Shown here: positions 28,265-36,383 of the stretch, piece after piece
Numbering within the stretch: the first letter of the stretch is position 1
How the letters are laid out: every line of letters begins with the position of its first letter
Origin: Peribacillus frigoritolerans
GTDB lineage: Bacteria > Bacillota > Bacilli > Bacillales > DSM-1321
NCBI RefSeq assembly: GCF_040250305.1
Contig: NZ_CP158190.1
Location: 1,768,001 to 1,832,000 of the forward strand
Length of the DNA stretch: 64,000 nucleotides
Direction: 5' to 3'
The notes under the pieces: model-generated
What the model saw: the letters and a program-made list of their open reading frames with translations, nothing else
Told to the model about the DNA's origin: nothing
Database searches by the model: none
Program-made: the position numbers and the translations under genes

Positions 28265-29530
28265 ATGCTACGTTCAATGTATTCGGGAATAAGCGGATTA
28301 AAAAACTTACAAACAAAACTGGATGTTATCGGTAATAACGTCGCCAATGTCAATACATATGGTTTCAAAAAAAGCCGTGTGACATTCAGCGATGCGATGA
28401 ACCAAACGGTATCTGGTGCAAGTGCAGCAACAGCCAATAAAGGAGGAACCAATTCTAAACAAATTGGATTGGGCTCCACGATTGCTACAATCGATACGAT
28501 CCATACACAGTCAAGCCTGCAAACCACCGGCCGCGATCTTGATTTAGGAATATCTGGTGATGGCTATTTCGTCGTCAAGCAAGGAGATTCACTTTCATAT
28601 ACACGTGCAGGAAACTTTTATCTGGATGATAATGGTACGCTTGTCAACGCGAATGGTTTGAAAGTGCAGGCTTACAAGGTTGATGAAAACGGGAAACGAT
28701 CAAAAACGATTGGCGACGTTGCAGTTAACGTCAATGCGATTTTACCTGCCATTACCACCACTAAAATATCAGTAAGTGGAAATCTAGCTGCTGACGCAAT
28801 TGATGGTACCGTATTTAGCCAGCAAATGAAAGTTGTGGATGAAAAGGGTAAAGAACAAACGGCAACTATCTATTTCCAAAAAAACGGTGATGACAAATGG
28901 GAGCTTTTTGATGAAGAACCTGCTGCCTTGGGGAATACATCAGCTACTAAACCAAAACCGTTCACTACGGTTAATTTCGACGCAAATGGTCAGATAGTGG
29001 CTGCTGATAAAACCCAGGCAGGTCAAACCATAAACATTTCAAGTGGCAAAGAGGATGACTCGGATACACAAGTTGATGAAAGCGTACAAAAAGTTAATTT
29101 GGATTTTGATTTCTCGAATCTTACTCAAGTTAAAGGTTCCACCACTGCTCTTGTCAATCCGAATGGTAATAAAGAAGGTAAACTGGAAAGCTTTAATATT
29201 GGTTCATCAGGGGAAATAAATGGCGTTTATTCCAACGGTCTGATCACTACTTTAGGCCAACTGGCCGTTGCCAAGTTTTCCAATGCATCTGGCTTGACGA
29301 AAACCGGTGGCAATACTTTTCAGGAATCAATAAATTCAGGTACTGCAAATATCAATATCGCAGGTGAGGGGCGCGGTGTGATTGCATCAGGTTCTTTGGA
29401 AATGTCCAATGTGGATTTATCCGAAGAGTTTACTGAAATGATCGTTGCTCAACGTGGTTTCCAATCGAATTCGAGGATCATCACGACGTCGGATGAAATT
29501 TTACAGGAATTGGTTAACTTAAAACGATAG
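28265..29530 (+). CDS. flgE: Flagellar hook protein FlgE (long form)
   Basis: FlgE polymerises into the flexible hook. It has 421 residues. The N-terminal rod/hook motif LDVIGNNVANVNTYGFKKSR and the C-terminal EMIVAQRGFQSNSRIITTSD with EILQELVNLKR form the inner-tube D0 domain. The DLDLGISGDGYFVVKQ segment starts D1. The middle (about residues 150-310) is an extra outer domain (D2-like) that the roughly 264-residue B. subtilis hook protein lacks. AAAGGGGAG precedes the ATG. The homologous B. subtilis gene was once called flgG, but the long central domain fits a hook protein. Confidence 0.93.
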   Translation: MLRSMYSGISGLKNLQTKLDVIGNNVANVNTYGFKKSRVTFSDAMNQTVSGASAATANKGGTNSKQIGLGSTIATIDTIHTQSSLQTTGRDLDLGISGDGYFVVKQGDSLSYTRAGNFYLDDNGTLVNANGLKVQAYKVDENGKRSKTIGDVAVNVNAILPAITTTKISVSGNLAADAIDGTVFSQQMKVVDEKGKEQTATIYFQKNGDDKWELFDEEPAALGNTSATKPKPFTTVNFDANGQIVAADKTQAGQTINISSGKEDDSDTQVDESVQKVNLDFDFSNLTQVKGSTTALVNPNGNKEGKLESFNIGSSGEINGVYSNGLITTLGQLAVAKFSNASGLTKTGGNTFQESINSGTANINIAGEGRGVIASGSLEMSNVDLSEEFTEMIVAQRGFQSNSRIITTSDEILQELVNLKR

Positions 29531-29543
29531 GTTAAGGGAGGGA

Positions 29544-29571
29544 GGAGCCAGGTGCTTTTTGCCCTGGCTCC
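29544..29571 (+). promoter_or_regulatory. Perfect 9-bp hairpin at the swrD start
   Basis: GGAGCCAGG (29544-29552) and CCTGGCTCC (29563-29571) pair fully around the loop TGCTTTTTGC. The hairpin overlaps the 3' end of the purine-rich ribosome-binding tract (29534-29547), and the TTG at 29559 lies in the loop. There is no T-run after it, so it is not an ordinary terminator. Confidence 0.7.
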
Positions 29572-29795
29572 TAAATATCATTATCAAAGTCACAAGGCTC
29601 AATGGAAAATGCTTTTATATCAATGCATTGTACATAGACACAGTCGAGTCATTGCCAGATACGACCATTACTTTTACAAATGGTAAGAAAATCGTTGTGC
29701 TAGAGAAGGAAGAAGAACTGGTTGAAGCTATTATACAATTTTATCGTACCGTTAATATTCTAGGTTTTCGTAAGGATGTGGAGGAAAGTTCATGA
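29559..29795 (+). CDS. swrD: SwrD/FlbD family flagellar motor-power protein; start uncertain
   Basis: SwrD (formerly FlbD/YlzI) raises flagellar motor power needed for swarming in B. subtilis. The family begins MIKVTRLNG; here that segment reads I-IKVTRLNGKCFYINALYI, with ATT (29580) where the family ATG would be. The only conventional in-frame start nearby is TTG at 29559, which adds seven residues (MPWLLNI) and lies inside a hairpin loop. It has 78 residues from TTG or 72 from ATT. LPDTTITFTNGKKIVV is the family core. The gene overlaps fliL by ATGA (29792-29795). Expression may be reduced or controlled. Confidence 0.88.
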   Translation: MPWLLNIIIKVTRLNGKCFYINALYIDTVESLPDTTITFTNGKKIVVLEKEEELVEAIIQFYRTVNILGFRKDVEESS

Positions 29796-30220
29796 AAAAA
29801 AATCTATTGACCATAATGTTGATTATACTCGTGGCTATAACGCTTGTTGGTGTCATAGCGGTCGTGGTTGTGACAAAGTTATCGGATCCCACATCTGCCG
29901 AAGATAAACCTAGCATTGACGAAATTGTCAAATCATCAGTTGAGATTCCTGAAATTACTACGAATCTTGCCGGCAATGATTATATCAAAATCTCATTTAT
30001 GGTCCAAACAGAAAATAAAAAAGCAAAAGAAGAGTTGGAAAAAAGAAATTTTCAAGTGAAAAATATCATCATTACCGAACTATCAGAAATGAAAGCGGAA
30101 GAGTTAACCGGTAAAAAAGGCAAGGAAAAGCTTCAAGAAGCGTTAAAGACTAGAATGAATGAATTAATGGAAGAAGGAAAAGTTGAAAAGGTTTATATAA
30201 CCTCCTCGATTCTGCAATAA
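29792..30220 (+). CDS. fliL: Flagellar basal body-associated protein FliL
   Basis: FliL surrounds and supports the stator units at the membrane. It has 142 residues: a short cytoplasmic start, one membrane helix (about 6-29, LLTIMLIILVAITLVGVIAV) and an extracytoplasmic domain with VEIPEITTNLAGNDYIKISF and EELEKRNFQVKNIIITELSE. The ATG overlaps the swrD stop, so translation is coupled. The gap to fliM is 52 bp. Confidence 0.95.
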   Translation: MKKNLLTIMLIILVAITLVGVIAVVVVTKLSDPTSAEDKPSIDEIVKSSVEIPEITTNLAGNDYIKISFMVQTENKKAKEELEKRNFQVKNIIITELSEMKAEELTGKKGKEKLQEALKTRMNELMEEGKVEKVYITSSILQ

Positions 30221-30272
30221 GAACATCCTTGCTTCATTAAATAAGAAGGAGAAGCTTTGGAGGTGAGTGTTA

Positions 30273-31271
30273 ATGTCCGGGGAAATATTATCGCAAAATG
30301 AAATCGATGCTTTGTTATCGGCCATTTCCACAGGTGAAATGGATGCAGATGATTTAAAAAAAGAAGAAGTAGAAAAAAGAGTGAAAGTATACGACTTTAA
30401 AAGGGCGCTTAGGTTTTCAAAGGATCAAATCCGGAGTTTGACCAGGATACACGAGAACTTTGCAAGGCTGCTGACAACATACTTTTCTGCTCAGCTAAGA
30501 ACATATGTCCAAATATCCGTTGCTTCGGCAGATCAAATACCATACGAAGAGTTTATCCGATCGATTCCTAAAATGACCATATTGAATGTTTTTGAGGTGC
30601 CGCCCTTGGATGGCCGAATCATTATTGAGGTCAACCCGAATATCGCTTATTCCATGATGGATCGTGTTTTGGGCGGGCGGGGCATAAGCGTGAATAAGGT
30701 GGATAGTTTAACGGAAATAGAAACGAAAATCATGTCGAATTTATTCGAGAAGGCTTTTGAAAATTTACAGGAGGCTTGGGGAACGATTGTTGAAATCGAA
30801 CCGGTGATGACGGAGTTCGAGGTGAATCCACAATTTTTACAACTGGTTTCTCCCAACGATACTGTTGTGGTCATTTCCTTGAATACACAAATCGGCGAAA
30901 CGAGCGGAATGATTAATGTTTGCATTCCTCACGTCGTATTGGAACCGATCATACCAAAGTTATCTGCTCATTATTGGATGGAAAATTCCCAAAAGGAAAA
31001 AATCCCAGAGGAAATCATGATTTTGGAAAAGCGTATCCGAAACGCAGATCTTCCCATTATTTCCGAACTTGGTTCCACAGACATCACCATCGAGGATTTT
31101 TTGCTGCTTGATGTTGGCGATGTCATCGATTTAAATAAGGCAATCGATGAACCTTTGACGATTACAATTGGAGGGATTCCAAAATACAGCGGGCAGCCAG
31201 GAAAAGTAGGAAAAAAACATGCTATCCAGATTCTTGATATTTTGAAAGGGGGAGACGAAGATGGTAAGTGA
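30273..31271 (+). CDS. fliM: Flagellar motor switch protein FliM
   Basis: FliM is the C-ring component that binds CheY-P. It has 332 residues from the ATG at 30273 behind GGAGGTG. The upstream GTG 30267 overlaps that site. The N-terminal CheY-binding peptide ILSQNEIDALLSAI is plain. The middle CheC-like pseudo-enzymatic domain has DRVLGGRGISVNKVDSLTEI. The C-terminal SpoA domain (about 250-325) has LLLDVGDVIDLNKAIDEPLT. fliY begins inside its last codons (overlap 31261-31271). Confidence 0.97.
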   Translation: MSGEILSQNEIDALLSAISTGEMDADDLKKEEVEKRVKVYDFKRALRFSKDQIRSLTRIHENFARLLTTYFSAQLRTYVQISVASADQIPYEEFIRSIPKMTILNVFEVPPLDGRIIIEVNPNIAYSMMDRVLGGRGISVNKVDSLTEIETKIMSNLFEKAFENLQEAWGTIVEIEPVMTEFEVNPQFLQLVSPNDTVVVISLNTQIGETSGMINVCIPHVVLEPIIPKLSAHYWMENSQKEKIPEEIMILEKRIRNADLPIISELGSTDITIEDFLLLDVGDVIDLNKAIDEPLTITIGGIPKYSGQPGKVGKKHAIQILDILKGGDEDGK

Positions 31272-32478
31272 TGGAATGCTTTCACAAGACGAGATAGATG
31301 CCCTTTTAAAAGGTACAAGTGATATAGAAGATGAGGTGGTCCCTCACTCGATTGACGATTATTTATCGATGATGGAACTCGACGCCCTCGGTGAAATTGG
31401 TAATATCTCCTTCGGAAGTTCGGCCACTGCCCTATCCACTTTGTTGAATCAGAAAGTGGATATCACCACCCCGACGGTTACATTGATTGAAAGGGGACAG
31501 ATCGGGGAAGAATTCCCGCATCCGTATGTAGCGATTCAAGTGCAATATACAGAAGGTTTTTCAGGTATAAATATGCTGGTCATCAAGCAGAGCGATGCTG
31601 CTATCATTGCGGATTTGATGCTAGGCGGAGATGGGGAGAATCCTTCTGACCTGCTTGGGGAAATTCAATTGAGTGCTGTCCAGGAAGCCATGAACCAAAT
31701 GATGGGTTCTGCTGCGACATCCATGTCGACCATTTTCAGTAAAAAAGTGGATATTTCTCCACCTAGCATAGATTTACTTAACTTTTTAAATGGTGAAGGT
31801 GAAAATGCGATACCGGACGAGGATTTATTTGCAAAAATCTCATTCCGTCTCCGTGTCGGCAGCTTAATTGATTCCAGTATCATGCAATTGCTGCCGTTAG
31901 AGTTTGCTAAAGGGTTAGTTTCTGAATTATTAAATGGGACGAGCGAAAGCGATCCTGCCGAGATGAAAACGCAAAAAGCACTAAGTGATCCAGTAACAAA
32001 TATTCCAACTCAGGAGCCGGCACCATTCCAGGACATCCGGTCTGATCGATCGGCAAATGAAACTTATGGACAAGGCGGTCACCAAACCCAACCTGCGAAC
32101 CAAATGCCGAATGTACCACAACATTTTGGAGTTTCATCCGTACCAACAGGACATCCGGTAAATGTTCAGCCTGCCAGTTTCACCAGTTTTCAGCCTTATC
32201 AGCTTCAGGAGTCTGAAACGAAAAATCTCAGCATGCTGATGGATATCCCTTTGCAGGTGACTGTGGAGCTTGGAAGAACGAAACGCTCCGTCAAGGATAT
32301 ATTGGAGCTGTCCTCCGGTTCGATCATCGAATTGGATAAATTAGCGGGAGAGCCAGTTGATATCCTGGTAAACAGCCGTTTGATAGCAAAAGGCGAGGTA
32401 GTGGTGATTGATGAAAACTTTGGAGTACGTGTTACGGATATCATGAGTCAAAGTGACCGATTAAATAAAATAAGATAA
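31261..32478 (+). CDS. fliY: Flagellar motor switch phosphatase FliY
   Basis: FliY is a Gram-positive C-ring protein that combines a CheC-type CheY-P phosphatase with a FliN-like SpoA domain. It has 405 residues. The N-terminal CheY-binding peptide (MLSQDEIDALLKG) repeats that of FliM. Two phosphatase active sites with the E..N pattern are seen: LDALGEIGNISFGSSATALS and LSAVQEAMNQMMGSAATSMS. A low-complexity Gln/Pro linker (about 230-305) leads to the C-terminal SpoA domain (VTVELGRTKRSVKDILELSS, then VDILVNSRLIAKGEVVVIDE). The ATG at 31261 follows GGGGGA. Confidence 0.97.
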   Translation: MVSDGMLSQDEIDALLKGTSDIEDEVVPHSIDDYLSMMELDALGEIGNISFGSSATALSTLLNQKVDITTPTVTLIERGQIGEEFPHPYVAIQVQYTEGFSGINMLVIKQSDAAIIADLMLGGDGENPSDLLGEIQLSAVQEAMNQMMGSAATSMSTIFSKKVDISPPSIDLLNFLNGEGENAIPDEDLFAKISFRLRVGSLIDSSIMQLLPLEFAKGLVSELLNGTSESDPAEMKTQKALSDPVTNIPTQEPAPFQDIRSDRSANETYGQGGHQTQPANQMPNVPQHFGVSSVPTGHPVNVQPASFTSFQPYQLQESETKNLSMLMDIPLQVTVELGRTKRSVKDILELSSGSIIELDKLAGEPVDILVNSRLIAKGEVVVIDENFGVRVTDIMSQSDRLNKIR

Positions 32479-32495
32479 TTTGGGGGACAAAAATT

Positions 32496-32858
32496 ATGGC
32501 TAATAGAATTTTAATTGTGGACGATGCAGCATTTATGAGAATGATGATTAAGGATATCCTTTCAAAAAATGGTTTTGAAATAGTCGGGGAAGCAGCAGAT
32601 GGAGCCCAAGCAGTGGAAAAATATAAAGAAACTCATCCGGATCTTGTAACGATGGATATTACCATGCCTGAAATGGATGGAATTACAGCATTAAAGGAAA
32701 TTAAAAAGGTAAATCCTCAAGCTAAGGTCATCATGTGTTCAGCGATGGGACAGCAAGCCATGGTCATTGATGCGATCCAGGCGGGTGCAAAAGACTTTAT
32801 CGTGAAGCCATTCCAGGCAGACCGTGTTTTGGAAGCCATAAATAAAGCATTAAGTTAA
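32496..32858 (+). CDS. cheY: Chemotaxis response regulator CheY
   Basis: CheY is a single receiver domain phosphorylated by CheA. In Bacillus CheY-P favours counter-clockwise rotation (smooth swimming). It has 120 residues. The acidic pocket is D9/D10 (LIVDDAAFMR), the phospho-acceptor is D54 (LVTMDITMPEMDG), then the switch Ser in IMCSAMGQ and Lys in FIVKPFQ. It lies between fliY and fliO, as in B. subtilis. Confidence 0.98.
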   Translation: MANRILIVDDAAFMRMMIKDILSKNGFEIVGEAADGAQAVEKYKETHPDLVTMDITMPEMDGITALKEIKKVNPQAKVIMCSAMGQQAMVIDAIQAGAKDFIVKPFQADRVLEAINKALS

Positions 32859-32873
32859 GAGGGTGTCTTCATA

Positions 32874-33533
32874 TTGTTTTTAATTAAAAAATGGCTTCAG
32901 GTCTCACTGATGATAGCAGTATTCTTCTCTGGGGCCATACAGGCCCATGCGGAAGATCTTGAAAAAACAGTGAAGGATGTTTATGAACAGCCAGATGATT
33001 TAAAGGTGGATAAAGGTGAATCAAAAGGCTCGAAATCTACCAAACAGACAACGAATCCTGATAAAGTGGGGATAACCGTTTGGGAGTTTCTGAGGATGAT
33101 ATTTGCTACTATTTTTGTAGTGGCCCTTCTATATATCCTATTAAAGTTCATCAATAAAAAAAGTAAATCGTATCAAAAGGCAAATTCAGTTGAGAATTTA
33201 GGCGGTACGGGCCTTGGCGCAAATCGTTCTGTCCAGCTTGTTAAAGTCGGCGGGAGAATATTGGTGATCGGGGTCGGTGAAAATATTCAGCTCTTGAAAG
33301 AAATAGATGATCCCGAGGAATATGAACAGCTTTTGAAAGATCACAACGATAAGATCGATCAAATGATCCAGCCTGGGGAACTTGCAATGAAGTTGAAAAA
33401 TAAGTGGTTGAAGAAAAGCGGATCCGAAACCGCCAGTTTCACTGCAGAGTTCAAAAGCCAACTTGATCAATTGACTGATAGCAGGAAAAAGCTGTTAAAG
33501 GAGCTTGATAGGAAAGGAAGAGACAATGAATGA
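32874..33533 (+). CDS. fliO: Flagellar export gate assembly protein FliO (FliZ)
   Basis: FliO helps assemble the FliP export gate. It has 219 residues from a TTG at 32874 (ribosome-binding site AGAGGGTG at 32858-32865). There is a cleavable-looking signal peptide (residues 1-26, ending AIQAHA before EDLEK), a charged periplasmic-side stretch, then a membrane helix (about 67-90, FLRMIFATIFVVALLYILLK). The cytoplasmic domain has NRSVQLVKVGGRILVIGVGE, typical of the FliO family. B. subtilis calls this gene fliZ/fliO. fliP overlaps its end. Confidence 0.93.
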   Translation: MFLIKKWLQVSLMIAVFFSGAIQAHAEDLEKTVKDVYEQPDDLKVDKGESKGSKSTKQTTNPDKVGITVWEFLRMIFATIFVVALLYILLKFINKKSKSYQKANSVENLGGTGLGANRSVQLVKVGGRILVIGVGENIQLLKEIDDPEEYEQLLKDHNDKIDQMIQPGELAMKLKNKWLKKSGSETASFTAEFKSQLDQLTDSRKKLLKELDRKGRDNE

Positions 33534-34195
33534 ATGAGTTCATGGAGTTTTTTAATAACAGTGATCCCGCTAATGTCTCTACTTCCGTCAAACTTGTTCT
33601 ACTGATGACTGTCTTATCGCTGGCTCCAAGCATATTGATCTTGATGACCTGTTTTACAAGAATCATCATTGTCCTGAGCTTTGTGAGAACATCGCTAGCT
33701 ACACAGCAGATGCCGCCGAATCAGGTGTTGATCGGCCTGGCACTTTTCATGACATTTTTCATAATGGCACCGACTTTTCAGGAAGTGAATGAAAAGGCAT
33801 TAACCCCGTTATTTAATGAAGAGATAGATTTAGAAGAAGCATATGTACAGGCCTCGATACCATTTAAGGAATTCATGAGTGCCCATACAAGGCAGAAGGA
33901 CCTTGAGCTATTCTTGGAATATGCCAAGGTGGATAAGCCTGAAACGATACAGGACATTCCCTTGACTGCCTTTGTACCAGCTTTTGCAATCAGTGAAATC
34001 AAAACAGCTTTTCAAATAGGTTTCATGATTTTCATTCCCTTTTTGGTTATTGATATGGTCATTGCAAGTGTCCTGATGTCGATGGGGATGATGATGTTGC
34101 CGCCAGTCATGATTTCCCTGCCATTTAAAATCCTCCTTTTCATTCTTGTTGACGGATGGTATTTAGTGGTGAAGTCTTTATTACAGAGTTTTTAA
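33530..34195 (+). CDS. fliP: Flagellar export gate protein FliP
   Basis: FliP forms the pore of the type III export gate with FliQ and FliR. It has 221 residues with four membrane segments. Conserved motifs are ILILMTCFTRIIIVLSFVRT and PPNQVLIGLALFMTFFIMAP near the N-terminus, PAFAISEIKTAFQIGFMIFI and MSMGMMMLPPVMISLPFKIL near the end. Unlike enterobacterial FliP there is no long signal peptide. It overlaps fliO by ATGA. Confidence 0.98.
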   Translation: MNEFMEFFNNSDPANVSTSVKLVLLMTVLSLAPSILILMTCFTRIIIVLSFVRTSLATQQMPPNQVLIGLALFMTFFIMAPTFQEVNEKALTPLFNEEIDLEEAYVQASIPFKEFMSAHTRQKDLELFLEYAKVDKPETIQDIPLTAFVPAFAISEIKTAFQIGFMIFIPFLVIDMVIASVLMSMGMMMLPPVMISLPFKILLFILVDGWYLVVKSLLQSF

Positions 34196-34209
34196 GCAGG
34201 TGAGAAAAA

Positions 34210-34479
34210 ATGAGTGCAGATTTTGTTATTGATATAGCAGAAAAAGGAATTTATATGGTATTGATTATCGCTGGCCCATTGATGGTAATCGCTCTTATTG
34301 TAGGACTATTAGTAAGCATCTTTCAGGCGACTACACAGATTCAGGAACAAACCTTGGCATTTGTTCCGAAAATCGTCGCAGTCTTATTGGGACTCATTTT
34401 ATTGGCTCCATGGATGTTGAGCCACCTATTATCATATGCAAATGAAATATTCGGTAATCTGAATCGATTTGTAGGGTAG
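34210..34479 (+). CDS. fliQ: Flagellar export gate protein FliQ
   Basis: FliQ is a small gate subunit. It has 89 residues with two membrane helices (about 14-38 and 51-75). The family motif VSIFQATTQIQEQTLAFVPK joins the two helices. The ribosome-binding site AGGTGAG (34198-34204) precedes the ATG. fliR begins 3 bp after its stop. Confidence 0.97.
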   Translation: MSADFVIDIAEKGIYMVLIIAGPLMVIALIVGLLVSIFQATTQIQEQTLAFVPKIVAVLLGLILLAPWMLSHLLSYANEIFGNLNRFVG

Positions 34480-34482
34480 GGC

Positions 34483-35259
34483 ATGGAGGAATTATTTCCG
34501 CACTTTCCCGCCTTTTTATTAATTGTGGTACGGGTCACTACATTTTTCGTGGCCATGCCGATTTTTTCGTACCGTTCAATACCGGTACAACATCGGGTCG
34601 GGCTTGGAATCTTCCTTGCCTGGATCATGTACTACACCATTGATGCTCCGGTTCTGGAATTGGATGTCACATTTTATTTATTGATCATGAAGGAAGCGCT
34701 TGTTGGCCTATTCATTGGGTTTGCAGCGTATATGATTTTATCGGCCGTTCAAATCGCTGGCGGATTGATTGATTTTCAAATGGGTTTTTCAATAGCGAAT
34801 GTCATCGATCCCCAAACCGGGGCACAAAGCCCGTTGATGGGACAATACCTTTACACAATCGCCTTATTATTCCTATTGAGTACTAATGGCCATCATTTGC
34901 TTTTGGATGGAATTTTTTATAGTTATCAGTTCATCCCGATTGACCAATTATTTGTACCATTCGGAGATCATGCGCTGATAGAATATTTGGCCAAAGCTTT
35001 CAGCAAAGCTTTCATGATTGCTTTTCAAATGTCCATACCTGTGGTGGGAAGTATTTTCTTAGTGGATGTCACGCTTGGGATACTTGCCAGGACAGTTCCT
35101 CAATTAAATGTGTTCGTTGTTGGGATTCCAGTGAAAATCATTGCCGGATTAGCGGTTATCATACTGGTAATGGGGATGATGATGACGGTTGTCACCCAAC
35201 TCTTCAATTTCTTGCTTTTGACCATGCGTCACCTAATGCAGTTGATTGGAGGCGTTTGA
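34483..35259 (+). CDS. fliR: Flagellar export gate protein FliR
   Basis: FliR is the single-copy gate subunit that completes the FliP5-FliQ4-FliR1 complex. It has 258 residues with about six membrane helices. FPAFLLIVVRVTTFFVAMPI opens the protein. The conserved block GLIDFQMGFSIANVIDPQTG is diagnostic. The C-terminal membrane hairpin contains GIPVKIIAGLAVIILVMGMM. It ends 1 bp before the flhB ATG. Confidence 0.97.
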   Translation: MEELFPHFPAFLLIVVRVTTFFVAMPIFSYRSIPVQHRVGLGIFLAWIMYYTIDAPVLELDVTFYLLIMKEALVGLFIGFAAYMILSAVQIAGGLIDFQMGFSIANVIDPQTGAQSPLMGQYLYTIALLFLLSTNGHHLLLDGIFYSYQFIPIDQLFVPFGDHALIEYLAKAFSKAFMIAFQMSIPVVGSIFLVDVTLGILARTVPQLNVFVVGIPVKIIAGLAVIILVMGMMMTVVTQLFNFLLLTMRHLMQLIGGV

Positions 35260-35260
35260 T

Positions 35261-36343
35261 ATGGAGTGGTATCAGCTGGATTTGCAGTTTTTCGCTGGTG
35301 AAAAGACCGAAAAGGCGACTCCCAAAAAACGTCAGGATTCGAAGAAAAAAGGTCAGGTGGCAAAGAGTCAGGATGTAAATACCTCTGTGAATTTAATTGC
35401 AGTGTTTTCAGTGTTATTGCTTATGGGACCGTACATGTATAATCATTTGCTCGGTCTTATGAAAGAATATCTGCAACATTTTACCTTGGCTGGATTCAGT
35501 GAGGAGAATATGCAAATTATCATGATAGAGGTTTTAAAGGAGATGGGCCTTATCCTAGGACCCGTTTTTGCAGCAGCGATAGTGGCTGGGATATTGGCTA
35601 ATGTCATGCAAGTCGGGTTTTTGTTTTCGACTGAATCCATACAGTTCAAACTTGATAAATTGGATCCCATTAAAGGATTCAAACGTATTTTTTCAATGAG
35701 GGCCATTGTTGAATTATTGAAATCCATTCTTAAAATATCATTTGTTGGTTTTGTTGCCTTTTATGTACTATGGCAGCGCATGGACGAGATTATGATTTTA
35801 TCACAGGTTTCTGTGGAAGAAGCGATGGCAACACTGGCGGATATTACGATTAAAGTAGGATTTTATTCTGCCGTGGCTTTATTGTTCATTGCTCTATTAG
35901 ACTATTTGTATCAAAAATATGACTTTGAAAAAAACATCCGGATGTCCAAACAGGATATAAAGGATGAGTATAAAAATTCCGAAGGGGACCCGCTCATCAA
36001 ATCCAAAATAAAGCAAAAGCAGAGGCAGATGGCCGCTCAGAGAATGATGCAGGAAATTCCCAATGCGGATGTCGTCATCACTAACCCGACGCATTTTGCT
36101 ATTGCTTTAAAATATGATGAAGAAAAAGCTGAGGCTCCGTATGTAGTGGCAAAGGGCGTAGATTTTGTTGCCCAGAAAATTAAATTCATTGCCAAAGAAA
36201 ACGATGTGACCATGGTGGAAAATCGGCCTTTGGCCAGGTCTTTATATGTTCAAGCTGAATTAGGCCAGGCGATACCTGAAGAGTTCTTTAAGGCGGTCGC
36301 TGAAATTCTGGCCTTTGTATATAAAACCAAAGGTAAAGTGTAA
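35261..36343 (+). CDS. flhB: Flagellar export switch protein FlhB
   Basis: FlhB sets export specificity and switches from rod/hook to filament substrates after self-cleavage. The ATG at 35261 (GGAGG at 35248-35252) gives 360 residues. The start QLDLQFFAGEKTEKATPKKR is typical. Four membrane helices span about 30-215. The linker helix is followed by the autocleavage site NPTH (ADVVITNPTHFAIALKYD) and the C-terminal fragment ending AEILAFVYKTKGKV. This last fragment is the part resembled by YlqH at 6282-6554. Confidence 0.98.
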   Translation: MEWYQLDLQFFAGEKTEKATPKKRQDSKKKGQVAKSQDVNTSVNLIAVFSVLLLMGPYMYNHLLGLMKEYLQHFTLAGFSEENMQIIMIEVLKEMGLILGPVFAAAIVAGILANVMQVGFLFSTESIQFKLDKLDPIKGFKRIFSMRAIVELLKSILKISFVGFVAFYVLWQRMDEIMILSQVSVEEAMATLADITIKVGFYSAVALLFIALLDYLYQKYDFEKNIRMSKQDIKDEYKNSEGDPLIKSKIKQKQRQMAAQRMMQEIPNADVVITNPTHFAIALKYDEEKAEAPYVVAKGVDFVAQKIKFIAKENDVTMVENRPLARSLYVQAELGQAIPEEFFKAVAEILAFVYKTKGKV

Positions 36344-36383
36344 AGAGTAATAGGGTAACCCGCTAGTTAGGAGAGAAAAAAAC

